64,000 bases of DNA, taken from an uncultured Clostridia bacterium. GTDB lineage: Bacteria > Bacillota > Clostridia > Lachnospirales > Anaerotignaceae. The translations under genes were made by a program, and so were the position numbers. Where the stretch lies: positions 162,936 to 226,935 of the forward strand of contig CALWRF010000038.1 of the NCBI GenBank assembly GCA_944383885.1, in the 5' to 3' direction. Below are positions 17,072 through 25,808 of this stretch, piece by piece. The notes under the pieces were generated by a model, which was given only the letters and a program-made list of their open reading frames with translations, was not told the DNA's origin and did not search any database. Numbering within the stretch: position 1 is the first letter of the stretch; each line of letters opens with the position of its first letter.

Positions 17072-18458
17072 TTAACTCATCTGCCCTTCCGCCGTCTAAC
17101 TCATTCATAGCTTTAAGAGTTTCTCTTTCAAGCTCCTCATCAGTAATAACAGTAACACGACCTTCATTGTACTGGTCATTTACCCAGTTATATACTCTTT
17201 CAACAACAGGGTCGTTTTTATGTACACACGCTTCGCCTTTAAGATGGAAGTTAGTGTTAATCCAGTGCGCAATTCCTGATGTGCCTGATGTATTGCTTAT
17301 TGCAATCTTAACAGGTCTGTTAAGGAATTTGGCAGTATCAAAAATATTATAAATTTCCTCGTTTTTAAGTATTCCGTCTGCATGTATGCCGGCTCTTGTT
17401 ACGTTAAAGTTGCGTCCTACAAAAGGCGTCATAGGCGGTATATCATAATGAAGCTCTTTTTCAAAATACTCAGCTATTTCAGTTATAACTGTTGTATCCA
17501 TACCGTCAAGGGTTCCTCTGAGCTGTGCGTATTCAAATACCATAGCTTCAAGAGGCGTATTTCCTGTCCTTTCGCCTATGCCCAAAAGAGCGCAGTTTAC
17601 GCTGCTTGCGCCATAAAGCCATGCGTATGTAGCGTTATTTACAGCGCGGTAAAAATCGTTGTGTCCGTGCCACTCTATAAGCTCGCTTGGAACGCCTGCG
17701 TGGTGGTTAAGACCATATATAATGCCCGGCACGCTTCTTGGAAGAACACAGCCAGGATATGTAACGCCGTAGCCAAGTGTATCGCAGGCACGTATTTTAA
17801 TAGGCACGCCTGTATCTTCCGAAAGCTCCATAAGAGCTGCCGCAAAAGGAACGACAAAACCGTAAAAGTCCGCCCTTGTAATATCCTCAAAATGGCATCT
17901 CGGCTTAACTCCGGTTTCTATACACTCACGGACAACGCCGAGATAGTGGTCAAGAGCCTGATGTCTTGTCATGTGCATTTTGTGGAATATATGATAGTCA
18001 GAGCAGCTTACAAGTATTCCCGTTTCTTTTAAGCCTATATCCCTAACCAGCTGGAAGTCTTTTTTAGAAGCCCTTATCCAGCTTGTAATTTCAGGGAATT
18101 TGTAACCCTTTTCAAGGCATTTGTAAACAGCGTCCCTGTCCTTTTTTGTGTAAAGGAAGAATTCGCTCATTCTTACTATTCCGTTTGGTCCTGAAAGTTT
18201 ATGAAGCAAATCAAAAATATGAGTCATCTGGCTTACAGTGTACGGCTGACGCGACTGCTGACCATCTCTGAATGTAGTATCAGTTATCCAAAAATGCTCT
18301 GGCACATCCATAGGTACCAATCGTCTGTTAAATACAACTCTTGGTATATCTTCATAGGAAAAAAATTCCCTGTAAAGATTAGGTTCCCTAACATCTTCAA
18401 GAGGATAAGCCTGCCCTGTACTTTCAAGCAAGTTTGTCTTTTTATTAAACTCAAACAT
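17061..18458 (-). CDS. Isopropylmalate/homocitrate/(Re)-citrate synthase family protein
   Basis: 465-residue member of the DRE-TIM acyltransferase family, which condenses acetyl-CoA with a 2-oxo acid. The N-terminal motif is DTTFRDGQQS. RCHFEDITRAD and HGHNDFYRAVNNA carry the metal-binding histidines. GERTGNTPLEA follows. There is no C-terminal LeuA leucine-regulation domain, so it is probably not the ordinary leucine-pathway LeuA. The anaerobe (Re)-citrate synthase or a homocitrate/citramalate-type activity are alternatives I cannot separate by eye. The ATG at 18458 follows GGGAGG; an upstream in-frame start lacks spacing. It overlaps luxS by 11 bases. Confidence 0.8.
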   Translation of the reverse strand: MFEFNKKTNLLESTGQAYPLEDVREPNLYREFFSYEDIPRVVFNRRLVPMDVPEHFWITDTTFRDGQQSRQPYTVSQMTHIFDLLHKLSGPNGIVRMSEFFLYTKKDRDAVYKCLEKGYKFPEITSWIRASKKDFQLVRDIGLKETGILVSCSDYHIFHKMHMTRHQALDHYLGVVRECIETGVKPRCHFEDITRADFYGFVVPFAAALMELSEDTGVPIKIRACDTLGYGVTYPGCVLPRSVPGIIYGLNHHAGVPSELIEWHGHNDFYRAVNNATYAWLYGASSVNCALLGIGERTGNTPLEAMVFEYAQLRGTLDGMDTTVITEIAEYFEKELHYDIPPMTPFVGRNFNVTRAGIHADGILKNEEIYNIFDTAKFLNRPVKIAISNTSGTSGIAHWINTNFHLKGEACVHKNDPVVERVYNWVNDQYNEGRVTVITDEELERETLKAMNELDGGRADELSED

Positions 18459-18528
18459 GTATATTCCTCCCGCCATAAGTATTTTATTTATAATTAAAAC
18501 TATTCAATTATACTGCGCTAATTATTCT

Positions 18529-18558
18529 ATTTTAAACTATAGCGCTTAATACAGTCAA
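18529..18558 (-). promoter_or_regulatory. Promoter of the acyltransferase-luxS operon
   Basis: On the minus strand TTGACT (18558-18553) and TAAAAT (18534-18529) are 18 bases apart. Inverted half-sites GCGCTA (18515-18520) and TAGCGC (18540-18545) lie around the -10, which could be a regulator site. Confidence 0.5.
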
Positions 18559-18726
18559 GTAAGACATAAAAATTCAGCATTTGAAATAATTCTGTCACAT
18601 GGACAAATGTCTTTCAGATAAAAAATATACAAAAAAATATCTTACCTGTTCATTATATAATATCATAAATGTTGCTTTTTGATAATAATAATATTACAGC
18701 AATAAAACCGAAAGGATGATAATTAT

Positions 18727-18909
18727 ATGCTTTTAACAAAAAGGGCACCAATATCCGACGTTTTTACATATAAAAAAGGTAATTTTAAGTTCTGTAACAT
18801 CAACATGCAGTGCAGCAAAAAAACACCGGCTGATGTTAACTGTATGTATAAAAAAAATAATATTATTAAAGCAATGCTCTGCGTTGAAATATTAAACAAA
18901 ATAAATTAA
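18727..18909 (+). CDS. Hypothetical small Cys-containing protein
   Basis: 60-residue ORF preceded by AAAGGATGAT at workable spacing. It has five Cys (FCNINMQC, NCMY, LC) and many Lys and Asn; no membrane segment and no family I recognise. It stands alone between the acyltransferase promoter and the SLH leader. The hairpin at 19002-19040 could be its terminator. Its AT-rich composition and lack of a recognised relative mean it may be spurious. Confidence 0.35.
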   Translation: MLLTKRAPISDVFTYKKGNFKFCNINMQCSKKTPADVNCMYKKNNIIKAMLCVEILNKIN

Positions 18910-18970
18910 ATCCAAAATAAGAACACAAATAATAAAAAAATTAAACACAGGAAAAAATGTTTAAATGATA

Positions 18971-18999
18971 TTGAAACAATATACTTTTTATGATATAAT
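18971..18999 (+). promoter_or_regulatory. Promoter of the SLH-protein leader
   Basis: TTGAAA (18971-18976), a 17-base spacer and a perfect TATAAT (18994-18999). The transcript would begin near 19006, inside the inverted repeat that follows. I find no second good promoter between 19267 and the SLH start. Confidence 0.75.
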
Positions 19000-19001
19000 T
19001 G

Positions 19002-19040
19002 CCCACAAAAGCATAGTTATTTGTGCTTTTGTGGGTTTTT
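19002..19040 (+). terminator. Hairpin with T-run at the leader 5' end
   Basis: Twelve-base-pair perfect stem CCCACAAAAGCA / TGCTTTTGTGGG, ten-base loop, then TTTTT. It reads as an intrinsic terminator for anything transcribed from upstream. Transcripts starting at the promoter just before it would carry only the inner part as a 5' stem-loop. Confidence 0.7.
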
Positions 19041-19079
19041 ATGCAAGAAAGGCGTGTTTGTGAAAGGGGGTTGACAATT

Positions 19080-19148
<69 letters not shown>

Positions 19149-19159
19149 ATCCAATAGTT

Positions 19160-19200
19160 AACAGACAGAACAGTGCTCTTAAAGCTATCTGTTTTTTTTT
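19160..19200 (+). terminator. First attenuator-like hairpin with T9
   Basis: AACAG (19169-19173, or AACAGA at 19160-19165) pairs with CTGTT/TCTGTT (19188-19193). An inner GCT/AGC pair closes a small loop, and nine T follow from 19192. The stem is modest. Its 3' arm TCTGT can also pair with ACAGA inside the AGAC repeat, so alternative folds are possible. Confidence 0.55.
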
Positions 19201-19215
19201 GATGTTTAAATTATC

Positions 19216-19266
19216 AGGACACATTATGCAAGCAGAATTTACTGCGTGCGTATTGTGTCCTTTTTT
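19216..19266 (+). terminator. Second, strong attenuator-like hairpin
   Basis: AGGACACA (19216-19223) pairs with TGTGTCCT (19254-19261). Inside, TATGCA pairs with TGCGTA (one wobble) and GCAG with CTGC around a six-base loop; TTTTTT follows. It is a good intrinsic terminator only 70 bases before the SLH start, so expression needs readthrough or antitermination. Confidence 0.8.
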
Positions 19267-19335
19267 GCGTTTCGGTAAAGTAAATATTAAAAAAATTCTG
19301 CAAAAAAAATTATTTTTAAGAAAGGAGAAGATTTG

Positions 19336-22014
19336 ATGAAATCAAACAAAAAATTCATAAGCCTGTTTTTAGCATTATGCTTAATAATAGGCTTAATGCC
19401 AGCCGCTTCATTTGCAGCTGAGGATGACATAGGCATTGCTGTTTCACCTGCTGCTGTTGATTTCGGAACAGTTGAAGAAGGTTATTCTCAGATTACGGCT
19501 CAAACAGTTTCATTTACTACTGCCTCTGCAGTAGGTTTTGAATTTGCTACAGGAGCTTCATTAACAATAAAGCTTCCTGAAAGTGAAAATTATGATATTA
19601 CAGCATCAACTGGATTTGTTGACGGTGTAGCAACAATTACAACAACTTCAGCTGATGTTCAGTTTACAATAGCGCCAAAAACAGGACTTACTGAAGGCAA
19701 TTATGATGAAGAAATTAATATAATGACAACAGATGACCGTAAAGCAGCGGTTCTTAGCGCAACATTTGAAGTTACCGCAGCTGAGGAACCGGCACCTGAG
19801 GAAACGCCTATAGAACTTTCTTCAAATACAGCTGAGGTTACTGTTGGCAAAGAAACAGACATTAGTACACTTGTATTGAACTCTGATGATTTTGATACTA
19901 TTAAATATTCTTCAGGTGATGAAACCAAAGCCACTGTTGATGAAACCACAGGTGTTGTTACCGGTGTAGCTGTTACTGAAGAAGAAAATCCTGTTATTAT
20001 AACAGTAACAGGTACTATAGCGCCGGATTATACAACTTCAGCCGATATATCCCTTACTGTTAAGGCTTCTCCAGTAGTTAATGTAGAACCTACTGAAAGT
20101 CCTGATGGTACTGCTTCTGCCCAAGTAAATACAGAAGACTTAAATTCTGCTATTGCCGCAGCAATCGCTTCTGATGATGCAACAGAAGTTACAATTAATG
20201 TTGATACTGAAAACAATGCAGATGTAACTATTCCAGCTGGTAACCTTGGCACTTTAGCTGGAGAAAATGGCACACTTACAGTTGGAACTAATGTAGCAAC
20301 AGTATCTTTCAACAGTACTGTTATTAGTGCTATGGCAGAAACAACAAAGGCAATAGTTTCTATTGCAAAGGCTGAACTTACCGAAATTCAGGAAGAGGTC
20401 GTAGCAGATACAGTAACTGTAGCTCAGTCTTTTGACTTCTCACTTAAAAACGATACTGGAGCAACCATTGAATTTAATAATGGCAGCGCAGAAGTAACTG
20501 TTCCTTTCACACTTGATACAGATAAAACAGCAGATGACATAGTAGTTTACTACATCGACAATAGCAATGTGCTTACAAAAATGCGTTCAAGCTTTGCCGA
20601 TGGTAAAGTAACATTTACTGCTCCGCATTTCTCAACATACATTGTTGGTTACAGCGTTGCTGACGAGGGTGAAGAAACACCTGAAACACCTGTTTTGCCT
20701 TCAATCCAGCTTTCAAGCAAAACAGACACTTTAACTGTTGGTGATGAAAAAGATGTAAATACATATATAACAAACAAATCAGCTTTTGATTCTTTAGGCG
20801 GTAAATTTACATATTCATCATCAGATACAAATAAAGCTACTGTTGATGAAAATGGTATTGTAAAAGCTATACAAGTTACTGAAGAAAACTCTCCGGCTAA
20901 TATTACAATAACATTTACAACTTCATCTGATATTGTTGGAACACTTACAACTTCAGCTGATATAGCATTTACTATCAAAGCAGCTACAGAAACACCAGAA
21001 GAACCAGAAAACCCAGAAGATGAAAGTATAAGCTTTGCCCTTACAGGAACATCTGCAAGAGTTAGAAGAGATTCAACACTTAATTTAACAAATTACATAT
21101 CTGGTTACGACGAGCTTAAAGATAAAGCAACATTCCAGTATGTAAGCGATAATACAGATATTGCTTCTGTTAACGCAGACGGTATAGTTACAGGTAATAG
21201 CGTTGGCACAACTAAAATCACAATCACAGCCACAGCAGTTGATGGATATGTATTAGATGGTGAAAATATGGCTACATTTGATATCACCGTATACAGGTCG
21301 TCAAGCGGCGGCGGTGGTGGTGGCGGCGGCGGAAGCAGCAGCTCATCAAGCAGCAATGATTCTGACGACGAAACAACCGACGAAACACAGACAGAAACTG
21401 AAGAAACCGAGCCAGAAGAAAACGAAACAACAGATTCTTCTGAAAGCATATTAACAGCAGAAGAAATCAGCGAAATATTTGCTGATGTTAATACAAGCGA
21501 CTGGTTTGCAAACGATGTTGCTTATGTATATTCAAATGGCTTAATGGCTGGTGTCAGCGATGTGTCATTTGCGCCAAACTCAACATCAACACGTGCAATG
21601 GCTGTAACAATTCTTTACCGTTTAGAGAATGAGCCAACAGTCAGCGGAAACAACGCATTTACAGATGTTGCGTCAGATACATGGTATACAGACGCAGTTA
21701 TCTGGGCAGCGGAAAATGGAATAATGTCAGGTTACGGCAATGGCATTTTCGGTACAAATGATAATATAACACGTGAACAGCTCGCTACAATTCTTTTCAA
21801 TTATGCTAAATTTAAAGGCTATGACACAACTGTTTCCGGCAGCATCAGCTCATTTGCAGATGCTCAAAACGTATCTCCATGGGCACAGGAAGCTGTTGTA
21901 TGGGCAGTTGAAAACGGCATAATGAGCGGTAAAGGTAATGGCATACTTGACCCTAACGGAACAGCAACAAGAGCTGAGTTCGCTTCTATGTTAAGACGTT
22001 TTATAGAACAATAA
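19336..22014 (+). CDS. SLH-domain surface protein with Ig-like repeats
   Basis: 892-residue secreted cell-surface protein. It has a signal peptide (residues about 1-27, KKFISLFLALCLIIG ... ASFA|A). Ig-like modules follow at about 30-140, 155-250, 455-555 and 575-665; at least three look like Big_2-type (VTVGKE..., ATVDENGIV, SVNADGIVTG). A region around 260-450 contains a ZU5/autoproteolysis-like HFSTYIVGYS. A nine-Gly and poly-Ser run then leads into an acidic Asp/Glu/Thr linker (about 655-705). Three C-terminal SLH domains (FADVNTSDWF, FTDVASDTWY, FADAQNVSPW) anchor it to wall polymers. The ATG at 19336 follows AAAGGAG. It is preceded by the repeat-containing attenuator-like leader. Ligand unknown. 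Confidence 0.9.
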   Translation: MKSNKKFISLFLALCLIIGLMPAASFAAEDDIGIAVSPAAVDFGTVEEGYSQITAQTVSFTTASAVGFEFATGASLTIKLPESENYDITASTGFVDGVATITTTSADVQFTIAPKTGLTEGNYDEEINIMTTDDRKAAVLSATFEVTAAEEPAPEETPIELSSNTAEVTVGKETDISTLVLNSDDFDTIKYSSGDETKATVDETTGVVTGVAVTEEENPVIITVTGTIAPDYTTSADISLTVKASPVVNVEPTESPDGTASAQVNTEDLNSAIAAAIASDDATEVTINVDTENNADVTIPAGNLGTLAGENGTLTVGTNVATVSFNSTVISAMAETTKAIVSIAKAELTEIQEEVVADTVTVAQSFDFSLKNDTGATIEFNNGSAEVTVPFTLDTDKTADDIVVYYIDNSNVLTKMRSSFADGKVTFTAPHFSTYIVGYSVADEGEETPETPVLPSIQLSSKTDTLTVGDEKDVNTYITNKSAFDSLGGKFTYSSSDTNKATVDENGIVKAIQVTEENSPANITITFTTSSDIVGTLTTSADIAFTIKAATETPEEPENPEDESISFALTGTSARVRRDSTLNLTNYISGYDELKDKATFQYVSDNTDIASVNADGIVTGNSVGTTKITITATAVDGYVLDGENMATFDITVYRSSSGGGGGGGGGSSSSSSSNDSDDETTDETQTETEETEPEENETTDSSESILTAEEISEIFADVNTSDWFANDVAYVYSNGLMAGVSDVSFAPNSTSTRAMAVTILYRLENEPTVSGNNAFTDVASDTWYTDAVIWAAENGIMSGYGNGIFGTNDNITREQLATILFNYAKFKGYDTTVSGSISSFADAQNVSPWAQEAVVWAVENGIMSGKGNGILDPNGTATRAEFASMLRRFIEQ

Positions 22015-22120
22015 TCAGCAAATTCTGTTATACCAAAATTAGAATTTGAGAGTTATTTTGAAAATTTAGCCAAAATTAAAAACTTTAAGTAAATTAATTA
22101 ATATTTGCTTATAAAGTTTT

Positions 22121-22153
22121 CTCCCACTTGATTTTACAAGTGGGAGTTTTTTT
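22121..22153 (+). terminator. Terminator after the SLH gene
   Basis: Ten-base-pair perfect stem CTCCCACTTG / CAAGTGGGAG, six-base loop, then seven T. Confidence 0.92.
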
Positions 22154-22238
22154 GCTTAATTTTATATATCATATAATATATTCTTAAATACTGTTTATTC
22201 CATAAACTTATTTTAATACTTGCAGTTAAACCATAATT

Positions 22239-22523
22239 TTAAAACCTGAACCCGAAACCTCTTGCGGCATCAAGTATTTTTTCTGCTGTTTCACGTTCGT
22301 TTTTATCAAGGCTCTGTGTAACACAGTTAATAATGGCTCTTTTTTCCTGCGGTTTAAGGGCGCCTTCTTTTTCAAGCAAAGGTATATATTTTGCAAATAT
22401 AAGTATAACAGCGCTTTGGTCCTTGCCTTCGCACTGATTTAACGCCTCGGTAAGTATTTCTTTTTGGTTATCTGAAAGAGCCGAAAACTCACTTTTGCAA
22501 AGCAAATCATCTATTCTTGCCAA
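22239..22523 (-). CDS. Hypothetical helical protein (TTG start)
   Basis: 94-residue soluble, mostly alpha-helical protein with no recognised motif (KSEFSALSDNQKEILTEAL, LKPQEKRAIINCV). It begins with TTG after GGGAGGC at good spacing. It lies 15 bases after the preceding unknown gene and is probably cotranscribed with it. No function can be assigned. Confidence 0.7.
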   Translation of the reverse strand: MARIDDLLCKSEFSALSDNQKEILTEALNQCEGKDQSAVILIFAKYIPLLEKEGALKPQEKRAIINCVTQSLDKNERETAEKILDAARGFGFRF

Positions 22524-22538
22524 TGTTTCTGCCTCCCT

Positions 22539-22928
22539 CTATCTCCTGTTAAAAATTCCTGAACGCCCTAATGAGCTTAAAACATAAAGAGTGTTGAAAA
22601 ACTGCTTTTCATTAGGCGAAAGGTCAGCCTGTGCCGCCTGCGTAAACTTCTTTTCATCAAAAACGCTGTTTTTGTTTTCCTGCGCTGTTATTGCACGGTT
22701 TTCAGTGTTAAAGCCGGCTATTTCCATTATTTTTATAACGGCATAAACCTGTCTTTTCATGTCCCCAGTTAAATAAGGCATAATGTTGTTAAGGGTCTTA
22801 ATCTGCCTTTTCAGCCGGCTTTCGGGCACAAAGCTTTTGCTTTCTGCTTTTACAGGCTTATTTTCCGCTTTGCCTGAGTTTATGATTTTGCTTAAAGCCA
22901 TTATTTTCTCAATATCATTTGAATCCAA
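22539..22928 (-). CDS. Hypothetical charged protein (TTG start)
   Basis: 129-residue soluble protein rich in Lys, Asn and Glu, with a helical middle (LKRQIKTLNNIMPYLTGDMKRQVYAVIKIMEIAGF) and a C-terminal FNTLYVLSSLGRSGIFNRR. It begins with TTG after a strong GGAGGTG. It forms a two-gene unit with the next gene, which has a similar helical character. I do not recognise the family. Confidence 0.7.
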   Translation of the reverse strand: MDSNDIEKIMALSKIINSGKAENKPVKAESKSFVPESRLKRQIKTLNNIMPYLTGDMKRQVYAVIKIMEIAGFNTENRAITAQENKNSVFDEKKFTQAAQADLSPNEKQFFNTLYVLSSLGRSGIFNRR

Positions 22929-22992
22929 TTAAAATCACCTCCGTATAAATTTTATTTTTGGTTAAATAAAAATATTACACGGCAAATAATTT

Positions 22993-23343
22993 TCATTTCC
23001 ATCTGCCGTCAACAGCTTTTAACGCAGAGTCAATGGCAAAAGATATAACTTCATTGCAGCCGTCTTTGTAGTACGCCTCAAGTTTTGAGCAGTTGACAGT
23101 TGAGAAATGCTCTATAAAATCCATAATTATCCTAAGCCGGATTTTTTCAGCTCCGGCTCCTTTTACAGTAATGCAGGCTCCAGCTACAGCACCTAAAAGC
23201 GCGCCGCATGTTCCGCCAAATCCAAGCCCGTCGCCATAGCCGGAAAGAAGTATCAAATCACGTTTGCTTATATCAGCTCCAGTTTTCGCGCACAGCCTGT
23301 ATGCGCATAACTGGCAGCAGTTTAAACTATTTGCGTCACACAA
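22993..23343 (-). CDS. C_GCAxxG_C_C-type putative redox protein
   Basis: 116-residue Cys-rich protein. CDANSLNCCQLCAYRLCAKTGAD at the start, then GFGGTCGALLGAVAGACITVKG, fits the C_GCAxxG_C_C family, which is thought to be redox active. A final Cys (NCSKL) lies near residue 85. It starts with TTG after GGGAGGTG. Function is unproven for the family. Its neighbour is an RseC-like redox membrane protein, so a shared role in electron transfer is possible. Confidence 0.65.
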   Translation of the reverse strand: MCDANSLNCCQLCAYRLCAKTGADISKRDLILLSGYGDGLGFGGTCGALLGAVAGACITVKGAGAEKIRLRIIMDFIEHFSTVNCSKLEAYYKDGCNEVISFAIDSALKAVDGRWK

Positions 23344-23413
23344 TTTAAAAACACCTCCCGTTATATATTTACGTGAGGTGTTTTTGTTTCATGTCATATA
23401 AATAATATTAAAA

Positions 23414-23851
23414 TCAGCATTCAGCGCCTTCTGTTGCAAGCCTTGCGGCAACAGGTCTGTATTTTTTGCTTGCCCATCTTTTTTCCTGACTCTTAATCCA
23501 GCCGAAAGCTATAAATGTAAATATCAAACCTACAACAAAAGATACTATCTCTCTGCCCACTACTTGCTGCATTCCGCCTAAAAAGTAGCCAATGCCAATG
23601 CCTGCCATAAAAGCCAAAAACGGTATGCCGTACATAATAAGCACCGCATGTATAAAACCGTCTGGCGACATCTCAACTTCTACCCAGTCATCAACATGCG
23701 CCCCACAGACATTTTCAGCTTCTATAAACATGTCCTTTTCCGCCATGCCGGCAATGCATGCCCTGCATTTTGCGCAGGCTTCCTGACGTGTCATTTTAAT
23801 TATAGCTAAATTATTGTCTTTTAATCCTATAACAACACCTTTTTCAGCCAT
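23414..23851 (-). CDS. RseC/MucC-family (SoxR-reducing) membrane protein
   Basis: 145-residue protein. The N-terminal cytoplasmic part has a CAKCRAC cluster (residues about 26-32), followed by two membrane helices (about 70-90 and 100-120). This matches the RseC/MucC family linked to SoxR reduction and Rnf-type electron transfer. The start follows AGGAGGAATAAAT. It sits 19 bases after the TcdA-like gene. A direct SoxR partner is not visible, so the role is inferred. Confidence 0.82.
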   Translation of the reverse strand: MAEKGVVIGLKDNNLAIIKMTRQEACAKCRACIAGMAEKDMFIEAENVCGAHVDDWVEVEMSPDGFIHAVLIMYGIPFLAFMAGIGIGYFLGGMQQVVGREIVSFVVGLIFTFIAFGWIKSQEKRWASKKYRPVAARLATEGAEC

Positions 23852-23869
23852 ATTTATTCCTCCTGTAAA

Positions 23870-24577
23870 TCAATCGCCTATTAAATCCCTAACAACCTTC
23901 GATGCCATTAAAAGCCCGGCGCAAGATGGAACAAAAGCACAGCTTGCGGCTGTCCTTTTTCTGCCTGCGGCACTGTCTATACTAAATGCCGGCTTTACAG
24001 GCTCCTCTTTTGAATAAACTACATTCAGCTTTTTAATGCCGCGCTTTTTAAGCTCATGACGCATTACTTTAGCCAAAGGGCATACAGAAGTTTTGTAAAT
24101 ATCTGTAATTTCCAGCTTTGAAGGGTCAAGCTTGTTTCCTGTGCCCATAGCAGATATAACAGGTATGCCTAAAGAATCAGCCTTTGTTATTATGTCAATC
24201 TTGGCGCTTACGGTATCAATAGCGTCTACTATATAATCAATTCCTGTTTTTATTATATCATCATTAGGCGGCAAATAAAAGACGGTGTGTTTTTCAACAA
24301 CCGCTTCAGGATTTATGTCTTTTATGCGGCGCTCCATAACATCAGTTTTGTACTGCCCCACAGTTGAGTTTAATGCTATAATCTGGCGGTTTATATTTGT
24401 TATGTCAACAACATCACTATCTACCAGTATAATATGCCCTATACCGCTTCTAACTATTGCCTCTACAGCAAAACCGCCTACACCGCCTAAACCGAATATC
24501 AAAACAGTGCTTTCCTTCAATTTTTTAAGTTTTTCATCGCCTATAAGCATTCTTGTCCTTAATAAGCTTTCGTCCAT
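23870..24577 (-). CDS. tcdA: tRNA threonylcarbamoyladenosine dehydratase-like (ThiF/E1 family)
   Basis: 235-residue E1-like enzyme of the TcdA/YgdL group, which converts t6A37 of tRNA to its cyclic form using ATP. The Rossmann motif FGLGGVGGFAVEA (about 30-42), the DSDVVDITNINRQ loop and the conserved CPLAKVMRHELKKRGI segment support this. The start follows AAGGGG. It lies upstream of the RseC-like gene. Other ThiF-family roles are less likely given the length and motifs. Confidence 0.88.
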   Translation of the reverse strand: MDESLLRTRMLIGDEKLKKLKESTVLIFGLGGVGGFAVEAIVRSGIGHIILVDSDVVDITNINRQIIALNSTVGQYKTDVMERRIKDINPEAVVEKHTVFYLPPNDDIIKTGIDYIVDAIDTVSAKIDIITKADSLGIPVISAMGTGNKLDPSKLEITDIYKTSVCPLAKVMRHELKKRGIKKLNVVYSKEEPVKPAFSIDSAAGRKRTAASCAFVPSCAGLLMASKVVRDLIGD

Positions 24578-24644
24578 GACGTACCCCTTAACATAAAAAC
24601 ATAAAATATCCTGTCATATTACTATACCACAATTTTTACGAAAT

Positions 24645-25793
24645 TCAAGAACTGAACTTCTTTTTCATATAAATCCTATCAAATTTCTTTTTAATAAAAG
24701 CCGTAACAGGCACGGCAATAATCATTCCCGGTATGCCGAACATAGAGCCGAAAACAGAAAGCGAAATTATAACAAGCACAGGGTGGAGCTTTACACGGCT
24801 TCCTATTAATTTAGGCACAATGACCATTGCATCTATCTGCTGCAAAATAATAATTATTATGGCTGCATACAGCGCCTTAACAGGCGTGCCCTGAGCGGCG
24901 GCGGCTGCAACTGAAAGAATAAAAGCCGCTATTGAGCCGACATAAGGTATAAGGTTAGCTATGCCCGAAATTATGCCTATTATAATAAAATACCGTATGC
25001 CTAAAAAGTACATGGCAGCGCTTACCATAAATGCCATAATAACAGCGTCTGTAAGCTGACCTGAAACATAACCAGAGAATATGTCGTTTATATCCTCAAA
25101 ACCGGTTTTCAGGCATTCATAAATTTTTTTAGGCAGAAAAACACCGGCTGTTTCATTAAGTCTGAATAAAAGCCTGTCTTTTTCGGCTAAAAAATAAAAA
25201 GCTGCCACAAGACCAATACCTAAATCAAGAAGTTTACCGCCGATAGATGTAATCGATACGGCGGCTGAAAAAACAAATCTTTGGGACAGCGCTGAAAACC
25301 GCTCTATAATACCGTTAAAAACCATATCTGTATTTGAAAACAGCCCTGTATCGTCAAGTACATTTTTAATACCGAATAATATGTTTTTCATATCCAGTAC
25401 AAAATCCTCTATAACAGCCGAAAGGTCGCCTACTTCCTGAGGTCCGAAACTCTTAATTGTAAGACGTATGGCTCCGGCTATAAGCAAAAACAGCACAGCG
25501 TAGGTAACAGCCGTGCCGCGCACCCTTTTGTTAAAGGCGCCTTTTTTCTTTGTTTTAATAAAGCCTCCTGTTTCGTTCTGAAAAAAATCCACAGCAGGGT
25601 CAAGTATAAATGCCGCGGCAACAGCTATATAAACCGGCGTAAAAAGACCTATAACCCAAAAAAGACCATGGCACAGTGTTTTAAATATTACGTCAATATT
25701 GTTCATAATTAAAAACGCTGCGCTTACAAAAACAGCCGTAGCCGCAGTAAAAAGCGCTATTTCAAAATACCTGCTGTGCCAGAGTCTTTTCAT
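24645..25793 (-). CDS. AI-2E family (UPF0118) membrane permease
   Basis: 382-residue polytopic membrane protein with about seven to eight helices and the family's C-terminal segment, GIRYFIIIGIISGIANLIPYVG, followed by GSRVKLHPVLVIISL and GIPGMIIAVPV. The family was named for AI-2 export, but several Bacillus members act in sporulation or ion transport. luxS lies 8 kb away; proximity alone does not link them. The start follows AAGGGTG. PepD is just upstream (15 bases). Confidence 0.85.
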   Translation of the reverse strand: MKRLWHSRYFEIALFTAATAVFVSAAFLIMNNIDVIFKTLCHGLFWVIGLFTPVYIAVAAAFILDPAVDFFQNETGGFIKTKKKGAFNKRVRGTAVTYAVLFLLIAGAIRLTIKSFGPQEVGDLSAVIEDFVLDMKNILFGIKNVLDDTGLFSNTDMVFNGIIERFSALSQRFVFSAAVSITSIGGKLLDLGIGLVAAFYFLAEKDRLLFRLNETAGVFLPKKIYECLKTGFEDINDIFSGYVSGQLTDAVIMAFMVSAAMYFLGIRYFIIIGIISGIANLIPYVGSIAAFILSVAAAAAQGTPVKALYAAIIIIILQQIDAMVIVPKLIGSRVKLHPVLVIISLSVFGSMFGIPGMIIAVPVTAFIKKKFDRIYMKKKFSS

Positions 25794-25808
25794 TAATATA
25801 TCACCCTT

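Noticed and set aside
17382..18032. 216-residue plus-strand ORF opposite the acyltransferase gene
   Set aside because: Antisense shadow; no ribosome-binding site, biased composition rich in Cys, Tyr and Lys.
24645..25793. Functional link between luxS and the AI-2E-family permease
   Set aside because: They are 8 kb apart with many unrelated genes between, and the family name does not prove AI-2 transport.
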